A DNA stretch of 64,000 nucleotides. Source: ZC4RG36 sp964652205. Lineage in GTDB: Bacteria > Chloroflexota > Anaerolineae > Aggregatilineales > Phototrophicaceae. Both the position numbers and the translations under genes were made by a program. The stretch spans positions 1 to 64,000 of the forward strand of contig CAZZAO010000001.1 of the NCBI GenBank assembly GCA_964652205.1, written 5' to 3'. Of this stretch, positions 25,176-34,120 are shown piece by piece. The notes beneath the pieces are model-generated. The model saw nothing but the letters and a program-made list of their open reading frames with translations, searched no databases and had not been told where the DNA came from. Numbering within the stretch: the first letter of the stretch is position 1; the number at the start of each line of letters is the position of its first letter.

Positions 25176-25817
25176 ATGAAAACGGACTTTGACCGCACCA
25201 TTATGGTGACTGGACACGGTACTGCGCGCGGTATCCCTGATCTGGCGCGAGTCACATTTGGCGTCGAGATGATCCATGCCGATCTCGCCCCTGCTTATGA
25301 AGCGACGGCTGCCGCCATGAGCCGGTTGATCGTCAGCCTGTTGAATATCGGCATTGCCCGCGCTGATATTCAAACCCGGAATCTCGCGGTCAACTCCCGT
25401 AACGAACGGGTCGATCATGCTGAACGCGAATATCGGCAGGTATACGCTGCCAGTCAGTCGATCACCGTGACCATTCGTGACATCAGCGCCGTGAGCCGGG
25501 TGCTCTCAACGGCGGTCAGGAAGGGGGCGAACAAGGTCGAGAGTCTCCATTTTGAGGCTGCAAATCCAGAAGCGCTGATCGCGCAGGCGCGCCTTGCCGC
25601 TGTTGCCGACGCGCAGGAGCACGCAAAACAACTGGCTGACGCGCTGCATGTTTCGGTAGGACGCCCCCTCAAAGTCGCCGAAGGCAAAGGCGAAAGTCGG
25701 TCGATTCATTTGAGGGAATCATTCCTCAACAGCGACCGAGTTATGCGGGATATGCCTGTTGAAGCAGGACTGACCGCCATACACTATCACGTCCGCGTCA
25801 CTTTTAGCCTGCAATAA
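25176..25817 (+). CDS. SIMPL (DUF541) domain protein
   Basis: A 213-residue protein with the SIMPL pattern: IMVTGHGTARGIPDLARVTFGVE at the start, ARADIQTRNLAVN in the middle and the ARLAAVADAQEHAKQLADAL helix. Family members are mostly periplasmic and linked to oxidative stress or kinase interaction. No signal peptide is seen here, so it is probably cytosolic. GGAG at 25164-25167 supports the ATG at 25176. It follows the enolase-like gene by 41 bases and may share its transcript; a functional link is not shown. Confidence 0.8.
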   Translation: MKTDFDRTIMVTGHGTARGIPDLARVTFGVEMIHADLAPAYEATAAAMSRLIVSLLNIGIARADIQTRNLAVNSRNERVDHAEREYRQVYAASQSITVTIRDISAVSRVLSTAVRKGANKVESLHFEAANPEALIAQARLAAVADAQEHAKQLADALHVSVGRPLKVAEGKGESRSIHLRESFLNSDRVMRDMPVEAGLTAIHYHVRVTFSLQ

Positions 25818-25864
25818 TCGCTAAGAATAATTCGTGTCGCTGCTCAGCCATGCGGCGACCGGGA

Positions 25865-27502
25865 TTACGGCATGATAACGGGTACCTCGGTCGTGATCTG
25901 CGACATCTTCAGTTGCGCCGTGCCTTTCGGCTCAATCGGATAGGCGGCGACCCACGCGGCATAGCCGCCCTTGAGCGCGGATGCCTCGAAACCCTGTTCC
26001 TTGAGGAAGCGCGCGACGCGGCCACTGGCCGCCTCGTCGGGACAGTGGCAGTAGGCGACGACCGGCTGATCTTTCTGAGCCGCTGCTGCCCAATCGCCGA
26101 CCTGATCCGGCACAACGCGGACGCTGCCCGGAATCTGGCCCTCGTCGCTCTCGTAATGCGCCCGCGAGCGCACGTCCAGCACGACCGGCGGGTGAGCGCT
26201 CTGCATCTGTGCTGCCAGATCGTCGGGCGTAATCCGTTTGACCTCGCTGGCGTCCGGCTCGAACAGCCCGGTAAAGGTGCTTTCGCGCTCCTCTTCCATC
26301 GTCTGTCTGGCTTTAGCGACCTTATGCGCGTACCACGCCGATACTGGCGTTGCCGTTACGCCGTGGACGATCACCGAGACGACCACGACTGCGCCGACGA
26401 CCGCCATCAGCCATTCGGCCTGCGGCACGCCCGCCTGAACGGCCAGCAGCGCCAGCAGCAGCGAACTCAGGCCGCGCGGCCCAAACCAGCCGATGAACAG
26501 CCGCGCGCTGTTGCTCATTCTGGCGCGCTTGAGCACCAGAAACAGCGCCGTCGGGCGAATTATGCCGAGCGCGATCACGGCCAGTGCCAGTGCCGGAAGC
26601 AGCGCAATCGTCCCCGGCAGCGTCGAGAGCAGCGCGCCGAACAGGACGAAAGTCAGCATCATCAGCATCTCGGCAGTGACTTCGCCGTACTCCATGAAGC
26701 AGTCGCAGAGTGAGGTATTGAACAGCGTCACCGCCAGACCGGCGAAGAAGGCCGCCAGAAAGCCATCGCCGTCAACGAGCCGTCCGGCGGCGAACGCCGC
26801 CAGCACCAGACCGATGCCGTAGAGCGCCTGATATTCCTTGCGGATCGTGAACGTCGCGTCAGCGCGGCCCATCAGGTTTGAGCCAATGCCGCCGACCGCC
26901 AGACCCACCAGCGGACTGAGGACTAGAATCTGAATGAAGAAGCGCGGCCAGTCCTGACTTTCACCCGGCGTCACCGTCAGGACAGCGATCAGCACCAGCA
27001 CAATCGGCAGCACGACGATGTCGTTCATCCCGGCCTCGACGCCGAGCGCCTGGCGGACGGAGCGTGGAATCCGCTCATTACGGATGATATCGCGCAGGAC
27101 GACCGGATCGGTCGAGGCCAGCGCCGCGCCGAGCAGCAGCGACTGAACCGGCGTCGCCCCGACGATCAGATAGGCCGCCGCTGCGACTCCGGCGATCACG
27201 GCGAACGTCCCTGGCCCCAGCGTCAGAAACGGGACGCGCCAATTGGCCTTCAGCTCGTCGAGCTGTAGATTGACCGCGTCGAGGAACAGCACCAGCGCCA
27301 GACTGACAGTGGCGACGATCTCCAGCAGCGGGCTGTGCAGGTCAACGCTGATGACCTTGAGGCCCCCGCCGCCGAGCGCAAAGCCCAGGCCGAGGAAAAT
27401 CATCGGGAAGGACAGCGGCGCGCGCTCGACAATTCCCGACGCGAGCGCCGAAATCAACAAAACAATGGCGACGATGCCCATCGCGCCGATTAGTGGAGTC
27501 AT
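25865..27502 (-). CDS. Cation/proton antiporter fused to a rhodanese domain
   Basis: The first 420 residues or so form a CPA1/CPA2-type sodium-proton antiporter with about 12 membrane segments. ALASTDPVVLRDI and GMNDIVVLPIVL match the core TDP and ND motifs, and FGPRGLSSLLLALL follows. A linker then leads to a C-terminal rhodanese domain (about 450-545) with VVLDVRSRAHYESDEGQIPGS and the loop YCHCPDEAASGRVA. The cysteine could carry sulfur or sense metabolite state and gate the antiporter. ATG at 27502 is preceded by AGGAAAC. The 590-residue frame with a longer N-terminus is not used. Sodium or potassium selectivity is not evident. Confidence 0.85.
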   Translation of the reverse strand: MTPLIGAMGIVAIVLLISALASGIVERAPLSFPMIFLGLGFALGGGGLKVISVDLHSPLLEIVATVSLALVLFLDAVNLQLDELKANWRVPFLTLGPGTFAVIAGVAAAAYLIVGATPVQSLLLGAALASTDPVVLRDIIRNERIPRSVRQALGVEAGMNDIVVLPIVLVLIAVLTVTPGESQDWPRFFIQILVLSPLVGLAVGGIGSNLMGRADATFTIRKEYQALYGIGLVLAAFAAGRLVDGDGFLAAFFAGLAVTLFNTSLCDCFMEYGEVTAEMLMMLTFVLFGALLSTLPGTIALLPALALAVIALGIIRPTALFLVLKRARMSNSARLFIGWFGPRGLSSLLLALLAVQAGVPQAEWLMAVVGAVVVVSVIVHGVTATPVSAWYAHKVAKARQTMEEERESTFTGLFEPDASEVKRITPDDLAAQMQSAHPPVVLDVRSRAHYESDEGQIPGSVRVVPDQVGDWAAAAQKDQPVVAYCHCPDEAASGRVARFLKEQGFEASALKGGYAAWVAAYPIEPKGTAQLKMSQITTEVPVIMP

Positions 27503-27685
27503 CCAATGTTTCCTGTGTCTGTGTGAATGGTGTGCAGAAGTTCTGGATGGCGCGTTTCTTACTTGAATGCCGCGCCGCTCTTGCCGCCCGACGATTGAGC
27601 GTGGCCCCATGAAACCAGCGAGGCTCCACGCAATCAATGCGCGGAGCCTCGTTTCAGCGTCGATTAGGGTGTGAACGCAGACTTA

Positions 27686-28837
27686 TCAGGTGACGGCGAC
27701 CTCGACCGACTGAATCGGCGGCAGATAATCTGCCAGCATGTCCCAGCTATCGCCATCGTCGCGGCTGTAGAAAAGCTGGCCGGTGTCGGTTCCGGCGTAC
27801 AGGCCCGCAGGCTCCAGATTGTCGGCCACCATCGCTTCGCGCAGGACGACGACGTGCGCGTTGGCGGGCAGGCCGGTCGTGATCCGCTGCCAGTTCGCCC
27901 CGCCATCGCGGCTGCGCCAGACGGCGGCCTGACTATCGACGCTCATGCGGAACTGATCGCTCTCTTCGAGCATGACATAGATTGTGTCCGGCTGATGGGG
28001 ATGAATGACAATCGGGAAGCCGAAGCGACTTGGCAGCTTGCCCTCGCCAATGTCAACCCAGTCGTCGCCGCCGTCATCGCTGCGAAAGACGCCGCAGTGG
28101 TTCTGCTGGAATAGAACGTCAGGGCGGGTCGGGTGCAGCGCCAGCTTGTGGACGCACTGGCCGAACTCAGGGTAGGGATCGCCGCCGAAATCGGCCAGCA
28201 CGTGCTGGTTGCGGGCCTGCCAGGTCTGCCCGCCGTCGTCGCTGCGATAGACGCCTGCCGCCGAAACGGCCACGTACATCCGTTTTTTATCGCGCGGGTC
28301 GAGGACAATCGTGTGCAGGCACAGGCCGCCCGCGCCGGGATTCCACTGGCCGCGATGCGGGTGGTCGTAGAGACTCTCGTTGAGCGTCCAGCTTTCGCCG
28401 CCATCGCTTGACTTGAACAGCGCGGCGGGCTGTACGCCAGCATACAATACATCCGGCTCATCGGCTCGCCCCGGCTCGATATTCCAGACCTTGAGCACCT
28501 CTTCCGGCGTCGTCGGAATCGGGTGGCCGGAATAGGCTTCTTCCGGCGTGCCGCCCGGACGGCCCGACGCTGACGGTCGCGGGAAGCGCGGCGGGTCGGG
28601 GCTTTGCCGCCATGTCTGGCCCATGTCGTCCGAGTAGTGGGTGGTCGCGCCGAAAACGAAATGGGTCAGGGCGGCGTGCAGGCGCTGATTGCGCGGGTCG
28701 ATGACCATGTGCATCATGTTCCAGCCCTTGAAGAGGACGTCGCTCACCGACCACTGTTTGCGCTCGGCATCGCTGGTGAAAATAAAGCCCCCTTTGCGGG
28801 TTCCAACCAGGACTCTGACTGTGGGCTGACTGCTCAT
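27686..28837 (-). CDS. BNR-repeat beta-propeller protein (sialidase/VPS10-like)
   Basis: The 383-residue protein has repeated S-x-D-G-G-x-x-W boxes (SSDGGESWT, SDDGGQTWQ, SDDGGDDWV, SRDGGANWQ, SRDDGDSWD). Each follows a beta strand, giving a five- to seven-bladed propeller. Such proteins act as glycosidases or as binding scaffolds. No signal peptide is seen: the N-terminus reads MSSQPTVRVLVGTRKGGF, typical of cytosolic WD40/YVTN-like members. The GGAGACCTCGAT leader supports the ATG. No catalytic site was recognised, so an enzymatic role is not claimed. Confidence 0.8.
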   Translation of the reverse strand: MSSQPTVRVLVGTRKGGFIFTSDAERKQWSVSDVLFKGWNMMHMVIDPRNQRLHAALTHFVFGATTHYSDDMGQTWRQSPDPPRFPRPSASGRPGGTPEEAYSGHPIPTTPEEVLKVWNIEPGRADEPDVLYAGVQPAALFKSSDGGESWTLNESLYDHPHRGQWNPGAGGLCLHTIVLDPRDKKRMYVAVSAAGVYRSDDGGQTWQARNQHVLADFGGDPYPEFGQCVHKLALHPTRPDVLFQQNHCGVFRSDDGGDDWVDIGEGKLPSRFGFPIVIHPHQPDTIYVMLEESDQFRMSVDSQAAVWRSRDGGANWQRITTGLPANAHVVVLREAMVADNLEPAGLYAGTDTGQLFYSRDDGDSWDMLADYLPPIQSVEVAVT

Positions 28838-28921
28838 ATCGAGGTCTCCTTCATTGGATTTTGGGACAGGCTGCGCGCGCAGAATTCAAGCTGATTCCAC
28901 GCAAAGAAATTATCCAGACTG

Positions 28922-28950
28922 ATTTTATAGCACAAATGATCGAATTTCAA
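28922..28950 (-). promoter_or_regulatory. Putative promoter of the BNR-propeller gene
   Basis: On the minus strand TTGAAA (28950-28945), 17 bases, TAAAAT (28927-28922). The 5' leader would be about 75 bases, ending in GGAGACCTCGAT before the ATG. Confidence 0.5.
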
Positions 28951-29061
28951 TCACCGCGCTGGACGCAGACGGAAAACTCGTCCGATTGAGGGGAGCGCGC
29001 GTCCGGCAATCACACTACACTACGGGAGCATAAGCGACCCGCTGAAACGAGACTGCCTTTG

Positions 29062-30228
29062 ATGCGAAGATGGATTTATGCTGCCTGTTTGACGGTCATT
29101 GTGCTGCTGTCGATGCGCCTGACGGCCCAATCGACGCCGCCGACGCTCGACGACTTCTGGAACGGACGCGCCCGATGGGAGGTCGAAAGTGCTTACGTCG
29201 GGCTGCCGCTGGGGGAGAGCGATACGCTGTATGAGGGCGGCGGCCTGTACAGAGCCTATCTGCACGCCAGTTTTGGCTCGGCGGGCATCACCGACTCGTG
29301 CGGCGCGCCGGTCGAGTTCCCCGGCTGTCTGACGACCTGGCAGAGTACCGACGGCGGCAGTAATTTCTCGCTCACCTCGACCACCTGCGCCATCGCCTGC
29401 ACATCCTGCCCGTGCGACGACCGGCGCGATCATGTCAGCGCGCAGCAGTACCCGCGTATCGCCGTCGCCGATGATGGCACGATGTATCTGGTCTACGAAT
29501 GGCACGCGCACCCGGTGCTGCGCACGTCTGTCGACGGCGTTCGCTGGTCGGAGCCTGCCGAGGTTCAGATTCCGAGCGGCACCTGGCCGACCAGCTACGC
29601 GCCCTGCGACGTCGTCGAGGCTATCGGCCCGCACCCGAACATTCAGGGCGGAGATGATAACTGCCTGCTCGGCGCGCCGCCCGGTGTTTACGTCGAGGGC
29701 GATACGCTTTACATTTTCGTCGGGGCCGGGGCATCTCCCGGTCATATGCGCTGTTACCGGGGCGACCGCTATGCCGTCACCGGGAACGTTGACCCGGCAG
29801 CGCCGGTGAAGGGCATGGCGCTGTGTGACACCGACCCGCTCTTTTCTGGCGCGTCGGAGTATGGCCCGCTCGACCAGTATGAGGGCCCGCCGGTCAACCC
29901 CTATTTCGACTTTCGCTACGTCAGTTCCGCCGATGTACTTAAGGTCGGTGGTCGCTACTACATGACTTACGAGGGCGACCGGGGGCCAGACGTGCTCAAT
30001 CGCGGCGCGGACACGCAGTTCGGCCTCGGTCTGGCGCGCAGCCTGACTGACCGGATCGACGGCCCGTGGGAGAAATTCCCGCTCAACCCGATCCTTGAGG
30101 ACACGTCCGACAACATCGGCATCGGTCATGCCGATTTACTGGTCGTCGATGGCGTGACCCTGATGTACACGGCAGCATCCCCTTATACGCGCGGGCGCTT
30201 TCGCCTGCAATGGGCCGAGGCGCGCTGA
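29062..30228 (+). CDS. Secreted beta-propeller protein (GH43/68-like fold)
   Basis: A 388-residue exported protein. A signal peptide (MRRWIYAACLTVIVLLSMRLTAQS) is followed by a propeller rich in aspartate/tyrosine motifs: YPRIAVADDGTMYLVYEW, HADLLVVDG and YYMTYEGDRGPD. Several cysteines (CAIACTSCPC) suggest disulfides outside the cell. The blades resemble five-bladed glycosidases, but the acidic catalytic trio cannot be assigned by eye. The start uses the ATG at 29062, with an in-frame TTG just before. It is an isolated gene between the BNR and SDR genes. Confidence 0.65.
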   Translation: MRRWIYAACLTVIVLLSMRLTAQSTPPTLDDFWNGRARWEVESAYVGLPLGESDTLYEGGGLYRAYLHASFGSAGITDSCGAPVEFPGCLTTWQSTDGGSNFSLTSTTCAIACTSCPCDDRRDHVSAQQYPRIAVADDGTMYLVYEWHAHPVLRTSVDGVRWSEPAEVQIPSGTWPTSYAPCDVVEAIGPHPNIQGGDDNCLLGAPPGVYVEGDTLYIFVGAGASPGHMRCYRGDRYAVTGNVDPAAPVKGMALCDTDPLFSGASEYGPLDQYEGPPVNPYFDFRYVSSADVLKVGGRYYMTYEGDRGPDVLNRGADTQFGLGLARSLTDRIDGPWEKFPLNPILEDTSDNIGIGHADLLVVDGVTLMYTAASPYTRGRFRLQWAEAR

Positions 30229-30400
30229 GGCTCTCTTTCGTCGGAGCGCGATTGTTGGCGTCCGCCGTAAGATCCTACCCGGCAGGGATTTGGACGAACA
30301 CTGGCTCATGGGGCAAAATTTGTGCCATCTGGACACCCCCGCAGGCTTGACCGGGGCGGACAATCGATTGAGGCGACTGACTCACAGATTGAGGGAAACT

Positions 30401-31138
30401 ATGGAGCAGCGATTTACCAGTCGGGTCGCCATCGTCACCGGCGGCGCAAGCGGGATCGGCGAGGCAGTGGCGCGCCGTCTGGCGGCGGAAGGCGGGCGCG
30501 TCGCCCTGTTCGACCTGAATCAGGCGGGCATGAATCGCGTCGCGGGTGAGATCGGCGCAGCGATCTTTCATGTCGATCTGAGCAATGAAGCTCAGGTGCG
30601 GGACGCGGTGGCGCAGGTCGTCGCCCGCTATGGGCAGCTCGATATTGTCGTCAACGGCGCCGGGATCATCGGGCCAACGGCCAATGTGGTCGAGTACCCC
30701 TCGGCAGATTTTGAGCGCATCGTTCAGATCAATCTGTTCGGCTCATTCTACCTGACCAAATACGCCGTGCCGCCGATGCTGGAGCGCAATTACGGTCGCA
30801 TTCTGTTGATCGCGTCGATTTCCGGTAAGGAAGGCAACCCGCGCATGAGCGGCTATTCCGTCTCCAAAGCAGGCGTGATCGGGCTGGTCAAGGCGGTCGG
30901 CAAGGAATACGCCACGACTGGAATCACCGTCAACGGACTCGCACCCGCGCTGATTCACAGCCCGATGCTCGGCGACACCACGCCGGAACAGCTTGGTTAT
31001 CTCACCGACCGCATCCCGATGAAGCGCTGGGGGACGGTCGAAGAAGCGGCGGCGCTGGCCTGCTGGATTGTCTCCGAGGAAGCCAGTTTCAACACCGCCG
31101 CCATCTTCGATTTGTCGGGTGGTCGCGCAACCTACTAG
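30401..31138 (+). CDS. Short-chain dehydrogenase/reductase
   Basis: A classical SDR of 245 residues, NAD(P)-dependent oxidoreductase. It has the TGGASGIG cofactor loop near residue 14, NGAG near residue 84, and the catalytic S-Y-K group (ASISG then GYSVSKAG). It resembles 3-oxoacyl-ACP or sugar/alcohol dehydrogenases, and the substrate is not determined. GAGGGA ten bases upstream supports the ATG at 30401. An acidic residue after the second strand (FDLNQ) suggests NAD(H) preference. It stands upstream of a reductase remnant on the other strand. Confidence 0.85.
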   Translation: MEQRFTSRVAIVTGGASGIGEAVARRLAAEGGRVALFDLNQAGMNRVAGEIGAAIFHVDLSNEAQVRDAVAQVVARYGQLDIVVNGAGIIGPTANVVEYPSADFERIVQINLFGSFYLTKYAVPPMLERNYGRILLIASISGKEGNPRMSGYSVSKAGVIGLVKAVGKEYATTGITVNGLAPALIHSPMLGDTTPEQLGYLTDRIPMKRWGTVEEAAALACWIVSEEASFNTAAIFDLSGGRATY

Positions 31139-31275
31139 CGGCGCAGCGTCAGCCCGGAAAAGGTCGATTGCTTCATCCTGACCGCTGGCGATCAGCGCGT
31201 CATGCTGGCAAACAGGGAAGTTCTGAGGCAGCGCGGTGTCTGGGTTCTGAGCTTCTCCTGTCTGTCGTGACTCGA

Positions 31276-31584
31276 TCAGCGATTGGTTTGTTGCTTTAAT
31301 TCTTCGGGATACCGATCCCCCTGGATCGTGATCTTCGAGACGGCGCTTTCAATCTCCCGCCGGTCGGCTGGCGTGAGTTCGACCGCCACCGCGCCAATGT
31401 TCTCGTCCAGCCGCTCAAGTTTGCGACTGCCGGGGATCGGCACGATCCACGGCTTCTGCGCTAGCAGCCACGCCAGCGCGATCTGCGCCGAGGTCGCCCC
31501 TTTTCGTTCTCCGATGCGAGCCATCATATCGACCAGAACTTGATTGGCTTTGCGCGCTTCTGGCGTGTAACGCGGCAGGTGAAA
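31276..31584 (-). pseudogene. Aldo/keto reductase, C-terminal remnant
   Basis: The last 100 codons or so of an aldo/keto reductase. An open frame on the minus strand reads FHLPRYTPEARKANQ just before the ATG at 31527, then GERKGATSAQIALAWLLAQ and PIPGSRKLERLDENI, the family's C-terminal NADPH-binding helices. A TAG stop at 31587-31585 ends the frame on the 5' side. No upstream catalytic barrel (tyrosine, lysine, histidine) follows beyond it. It is therefore a decayed gene, probably inactive, trapped between the SDR and dipeptidase genes. Confidence 0.75.
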
Positions 31585-31730
31585 CTATTCGACATTTTTC
31601 GGCTTTGGTGTAGGATTCTTGCGCACGCGGGTTAGATGAGCGTGGACAAAAGAGTCCTCTCAACCGCTTGATAATTCAGGATGCCGGACGCGAACAATCG
31701 CGCCCCTGTGGAAGACTGTGAGTGGGCCGG

Positions 31731-33095
31731 ATGACGATGCAGGACATCTACGACTATATCGACGCGCACAGTGATGAGTACGTGCGCGATCTGCAAACGC
31801 TGGTGCGCCAGCCGAGCATCTCGGCGCAGAACGTCGGCCTGCGCGAATGCGCTGACCTCGTCTTGAAGCTGATGCATGATGACGGCCTCGACGCGCGCCT
31901 GCACGAACTGGACGGCGGCCCGCCAGTCATCATCGGCCACATGACCTCGCCGCGCTCTGAGCGGACAATGCTCTGTTATTCGCATTACGATGTCCAGCCG
32001 CCGGAGCCGCTGGATGCCTGGACGCACGGCGGGCCGTGGTCGGCGGAGATCGTCGATGGCGTGCTGTACGGGCGCGGCTCGACCGACAACAAGAGTGGCG
32101 TGCTGGCCTTCAACAAGGCGGCGAAGGCGTTTCTGGCTGTGCGCGGCGAGCTGCCGGTCAATCTGAAATTTATTGTCGAAGGTGAGGAAGAGATCGGCAG
32201 CCTGCATCTCGGCCCGTGGGTCGAGGCCCATCCCGACCTGCTGCGCGCCGACGGGATGCACTGTCTCGATGGCTCGGTTGATGCCAGCACCGGCCTGCCC
32301 GACATCGATCTCGGACTGAAGTCGGTCATGTTCGTCGAGCTGGTCGCGCGCGGCGCGAACCGCGACGTTCACTCGCTCAATTTTCCGCTGCTGCCGTCTC
32401 CGGCCTGGGACCTGGTTCACGCGCTGGCGACAATCATGGATCGCAACCGGCGCATCCTGATCGACAACTGGTACGACGGCCTCTGGGAGCTTCAGGACGA
32501 GGACTATCAACAGCTTGAAGACAAGAATCGCCGCGTTGATCTGAACGACCTGAAGCGTGAGTGGGGCATCAGCGAGTTCGCGCTCGGACGCGACGGCGTT
32601 GACGCGATTCGGGCGCGCGCTTACGAGCCGACCGCTAATATCGCCGGGATGATCGCGGGCTATACCGGCCCCGGCTCAAAGACGATTGTTCCGAATGAAG
32701 CGCGCGTCAAAATGGACTTCCGTCTGATTCCCAACATCGACCCGGAACAGGCGCTCGAACGCCTGCGCCAGCATCTCGACCGGCATGGTTTCGGCCATAT
32801 CGAAGTGACATTCCGGGGGATGGGCGAGCCGCCGTACAAGATTTCGGTCAGGGAACCGATGGCGCAGGCGGTCATCGCGGCGGCGACTGAAGTCTACGGC
32901 GAAGTCCCGATTGTCAACGGCGTCTCTGCCGAGGGGACGATTCTCAAGCATGTCTGGATTCCCTGCGTGCTGACGGGCTTCGCCTCGACCGGCGGTAATC
33001 TGCACGCGCCCGATGAAAATATCCGCGTCGATCACTATCTCAAGGGCATCAAGTACGCGGCGGCGATTATGGAGCAGTTCGGCAGGGGGACGTAA
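31731..33095 (+). CDS. M20 family dipeptidase
   Basis: A 454-residue M20 metallopeptidase (carnosinase/CNDP-like). Motifs: CYSHYDVQPPEPLDAW with the first metal histidine and aspartate, YGRGSTDNKSG, EGEEEIGS, and HAPDENIRV near the end. It cleaves dipeptides or related amides in the cytosol. The start at ATG 31731 is used; GTG at 31722 is an alternative that adds three residues. It is not obviously co-transcribed with its neighbours, and the PfkB gene downstream is convergent. Confidence 0.88.
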   Translation: MTMQDIYDYIDAHSDEYVRDLQTLVRQPSISAQNVGLRECADLVLKLMHDDGLDARLHELDGGPPVIIGHMTSPRSERTMLCYSHYDVQPPEPLDAWTHGGPWSAEIVDGVLYGRGSTDNKSGVLAFNKAAKAFLAVRGELPVNLKFIVEGEEEIGSLHLGPWVEAHPDLLRADGMHCLDGSVDASTGLPDIDLGLKSVMFVELVARGANRDVHSLNFPLLPSPAWDLVHALATIMDRNRRILIDNWYDGLWELQDEDYQQLEDKNRRVDLNDLKREWGISEFALGRDGVDAIRARAYEPTANIAGMIAGYTGPGSKTIVPNEARVKMDFRLIPNIDPEQALERLRQHLDRHGFGHIEVTFRGMGEPPYKISVREPMAQAVIAAATEVYGEVPIVNGVSAEGTILKHVWIPCVLTGFASTGGNLHAPDENIRVDHYLKGIKYAAAIMEQFGRGT

Positions 33096-33153
33096 CAACG
33101 CCCTCAGCGCGCATGATCCGGCGTCGTCCTGTCTCGCGCCGGTGATGCAGCCG

Positions 33154-34089
33154 TTACAGCCGTTCCAGAAGCCATTGCAGGCGCGCGTCGCGCTTTTCGA
33201 GCGTGTCGGGCGCTTCGATGTCGGCCACGCCGATGGTTTCGAGCGCGAATGAGGCCGCGACTGCGCCGTAAGCTCCGGCTGTTTTCAGGCTGCCGGTTTG
33301 CAGCCACCCGGCCAGAAAGCCGCCGCAGTAGGTGTTGCCCGCGCCGGTCTGGTCGATAATCTCTGGTACGGGGACGGCAGGGATGGCGATGAGGTCGGCG
33401 TGGTCGCGGGCAGCAAGCAGCGAGCCGCGTTCGCCCATCCGCAGCGCGACAAGCGGCGCGCCGTCGGCGAGCATCTGGCGGACGAGGCGTTCGGGGTCGT
33501 GAAAGCCGTAGACGGCGCGCGCCTCGACGATGTTGGGCGAGACGGCATCGACCAGCGGCAGACGGCTGCGGAAGTCGTCAGCGTTGGCGGCGCTCATGTA
33601 GACCTGCTGCGGCTCCCAGAGCAGGCAGGCGTCAGGGTAGACCGCCCGCCATCCGGGGACGTCCGCGCCGATCCGCAGCAGATGGATGCCGCTGGCAGAT
33701 CGCAGCGATTCTGGGAGCTGCTCCGGCTGTGGATCGCGCACGAACGGCTCAATCGTCCTGACGCGAAAAACTTCTGTTCGGCGGCCATCCCACTCGAACA
33801 ACTGCCAGCTTCGCGCCTGCGGGATGTCGAGCGCGACGACGCCTTGCAGATCGAACAGCCGCGCCAGCCGCGCCCAGGCGTCCGGGGGAAAGCCGCTGCC
33901 GACGCAGGCGATAATCCCGGCGCGCTCGTCCCACAGAATCATTCCGGCGGCAGCATGGCTCGACGCGCCGCCCAGCACGCCCATCTCGGTGCGTCCGTCA
34001 GGAAAAACAATGTCGTCGATGAAGACGCCGCCTGCGCTCACCAGCGTCGGCCTGGCAGGAAGGCCAGAGGCCTCACTCCCGCTGTTCAT
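33154..34089 (-). CDS. PfkB family carbohydrate kinase A
   Basis: A ribokinase-fold sugar or nucleoside kinase of 311 residues. Start region SAGGVFIDDIVFPDG, GGASSHAAAG near residue 40 (substrate site), and DQTGAGNTYCGGFLAG near residue 258 with the anion hole and catalytic aspartate position (D-Q-T-G-A-G-N). It probably phosphorylates ribose, a nucleoside or another sugar released by the neighbouring nucleoside hydrolases. It is the last gene of a minus-strand run, 31 bases after nucleoside hydrolase 1. Its leader resembles that of PfkB kinase B. Confidence 0.82.
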   Translation of the reverse strand: MNSGSEASGLPARPTLVSAGGVFIDDIVFPDGRTEMGVLGGASSHAAAGMILWDERAGIIACVGSGFPPDAWARLARLFDLQGVVALDIPQARSWQLFEWDGRRTEVFRVRTIEPFVRDPQPEQLPESLRSASGIHLLRIGADVPGWRAVYPDACLLWEPQQVYMSAANADDFRSRLPLVDAVSPNIVEARAVYGFHDPERLVRQMLADGAPLVALRMGERGSLLAARDHADLIAIPAVPVPEIIDQTGAGNTYCGGFLAGWLQTGSLKTAGAYGAVAASFALETIGVADIEAPDTLEKRDARLQWLLERL

Positions 34090-34120
34090 CGTGACCCCGG
34101 TGCGTGGGGATGAGGGCCAT

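Noticed and set aside
31139..31275. Short open stretch after the SDR gene
   Set aside because: Too short, no ribosome site, no family match; treated as intergenic.
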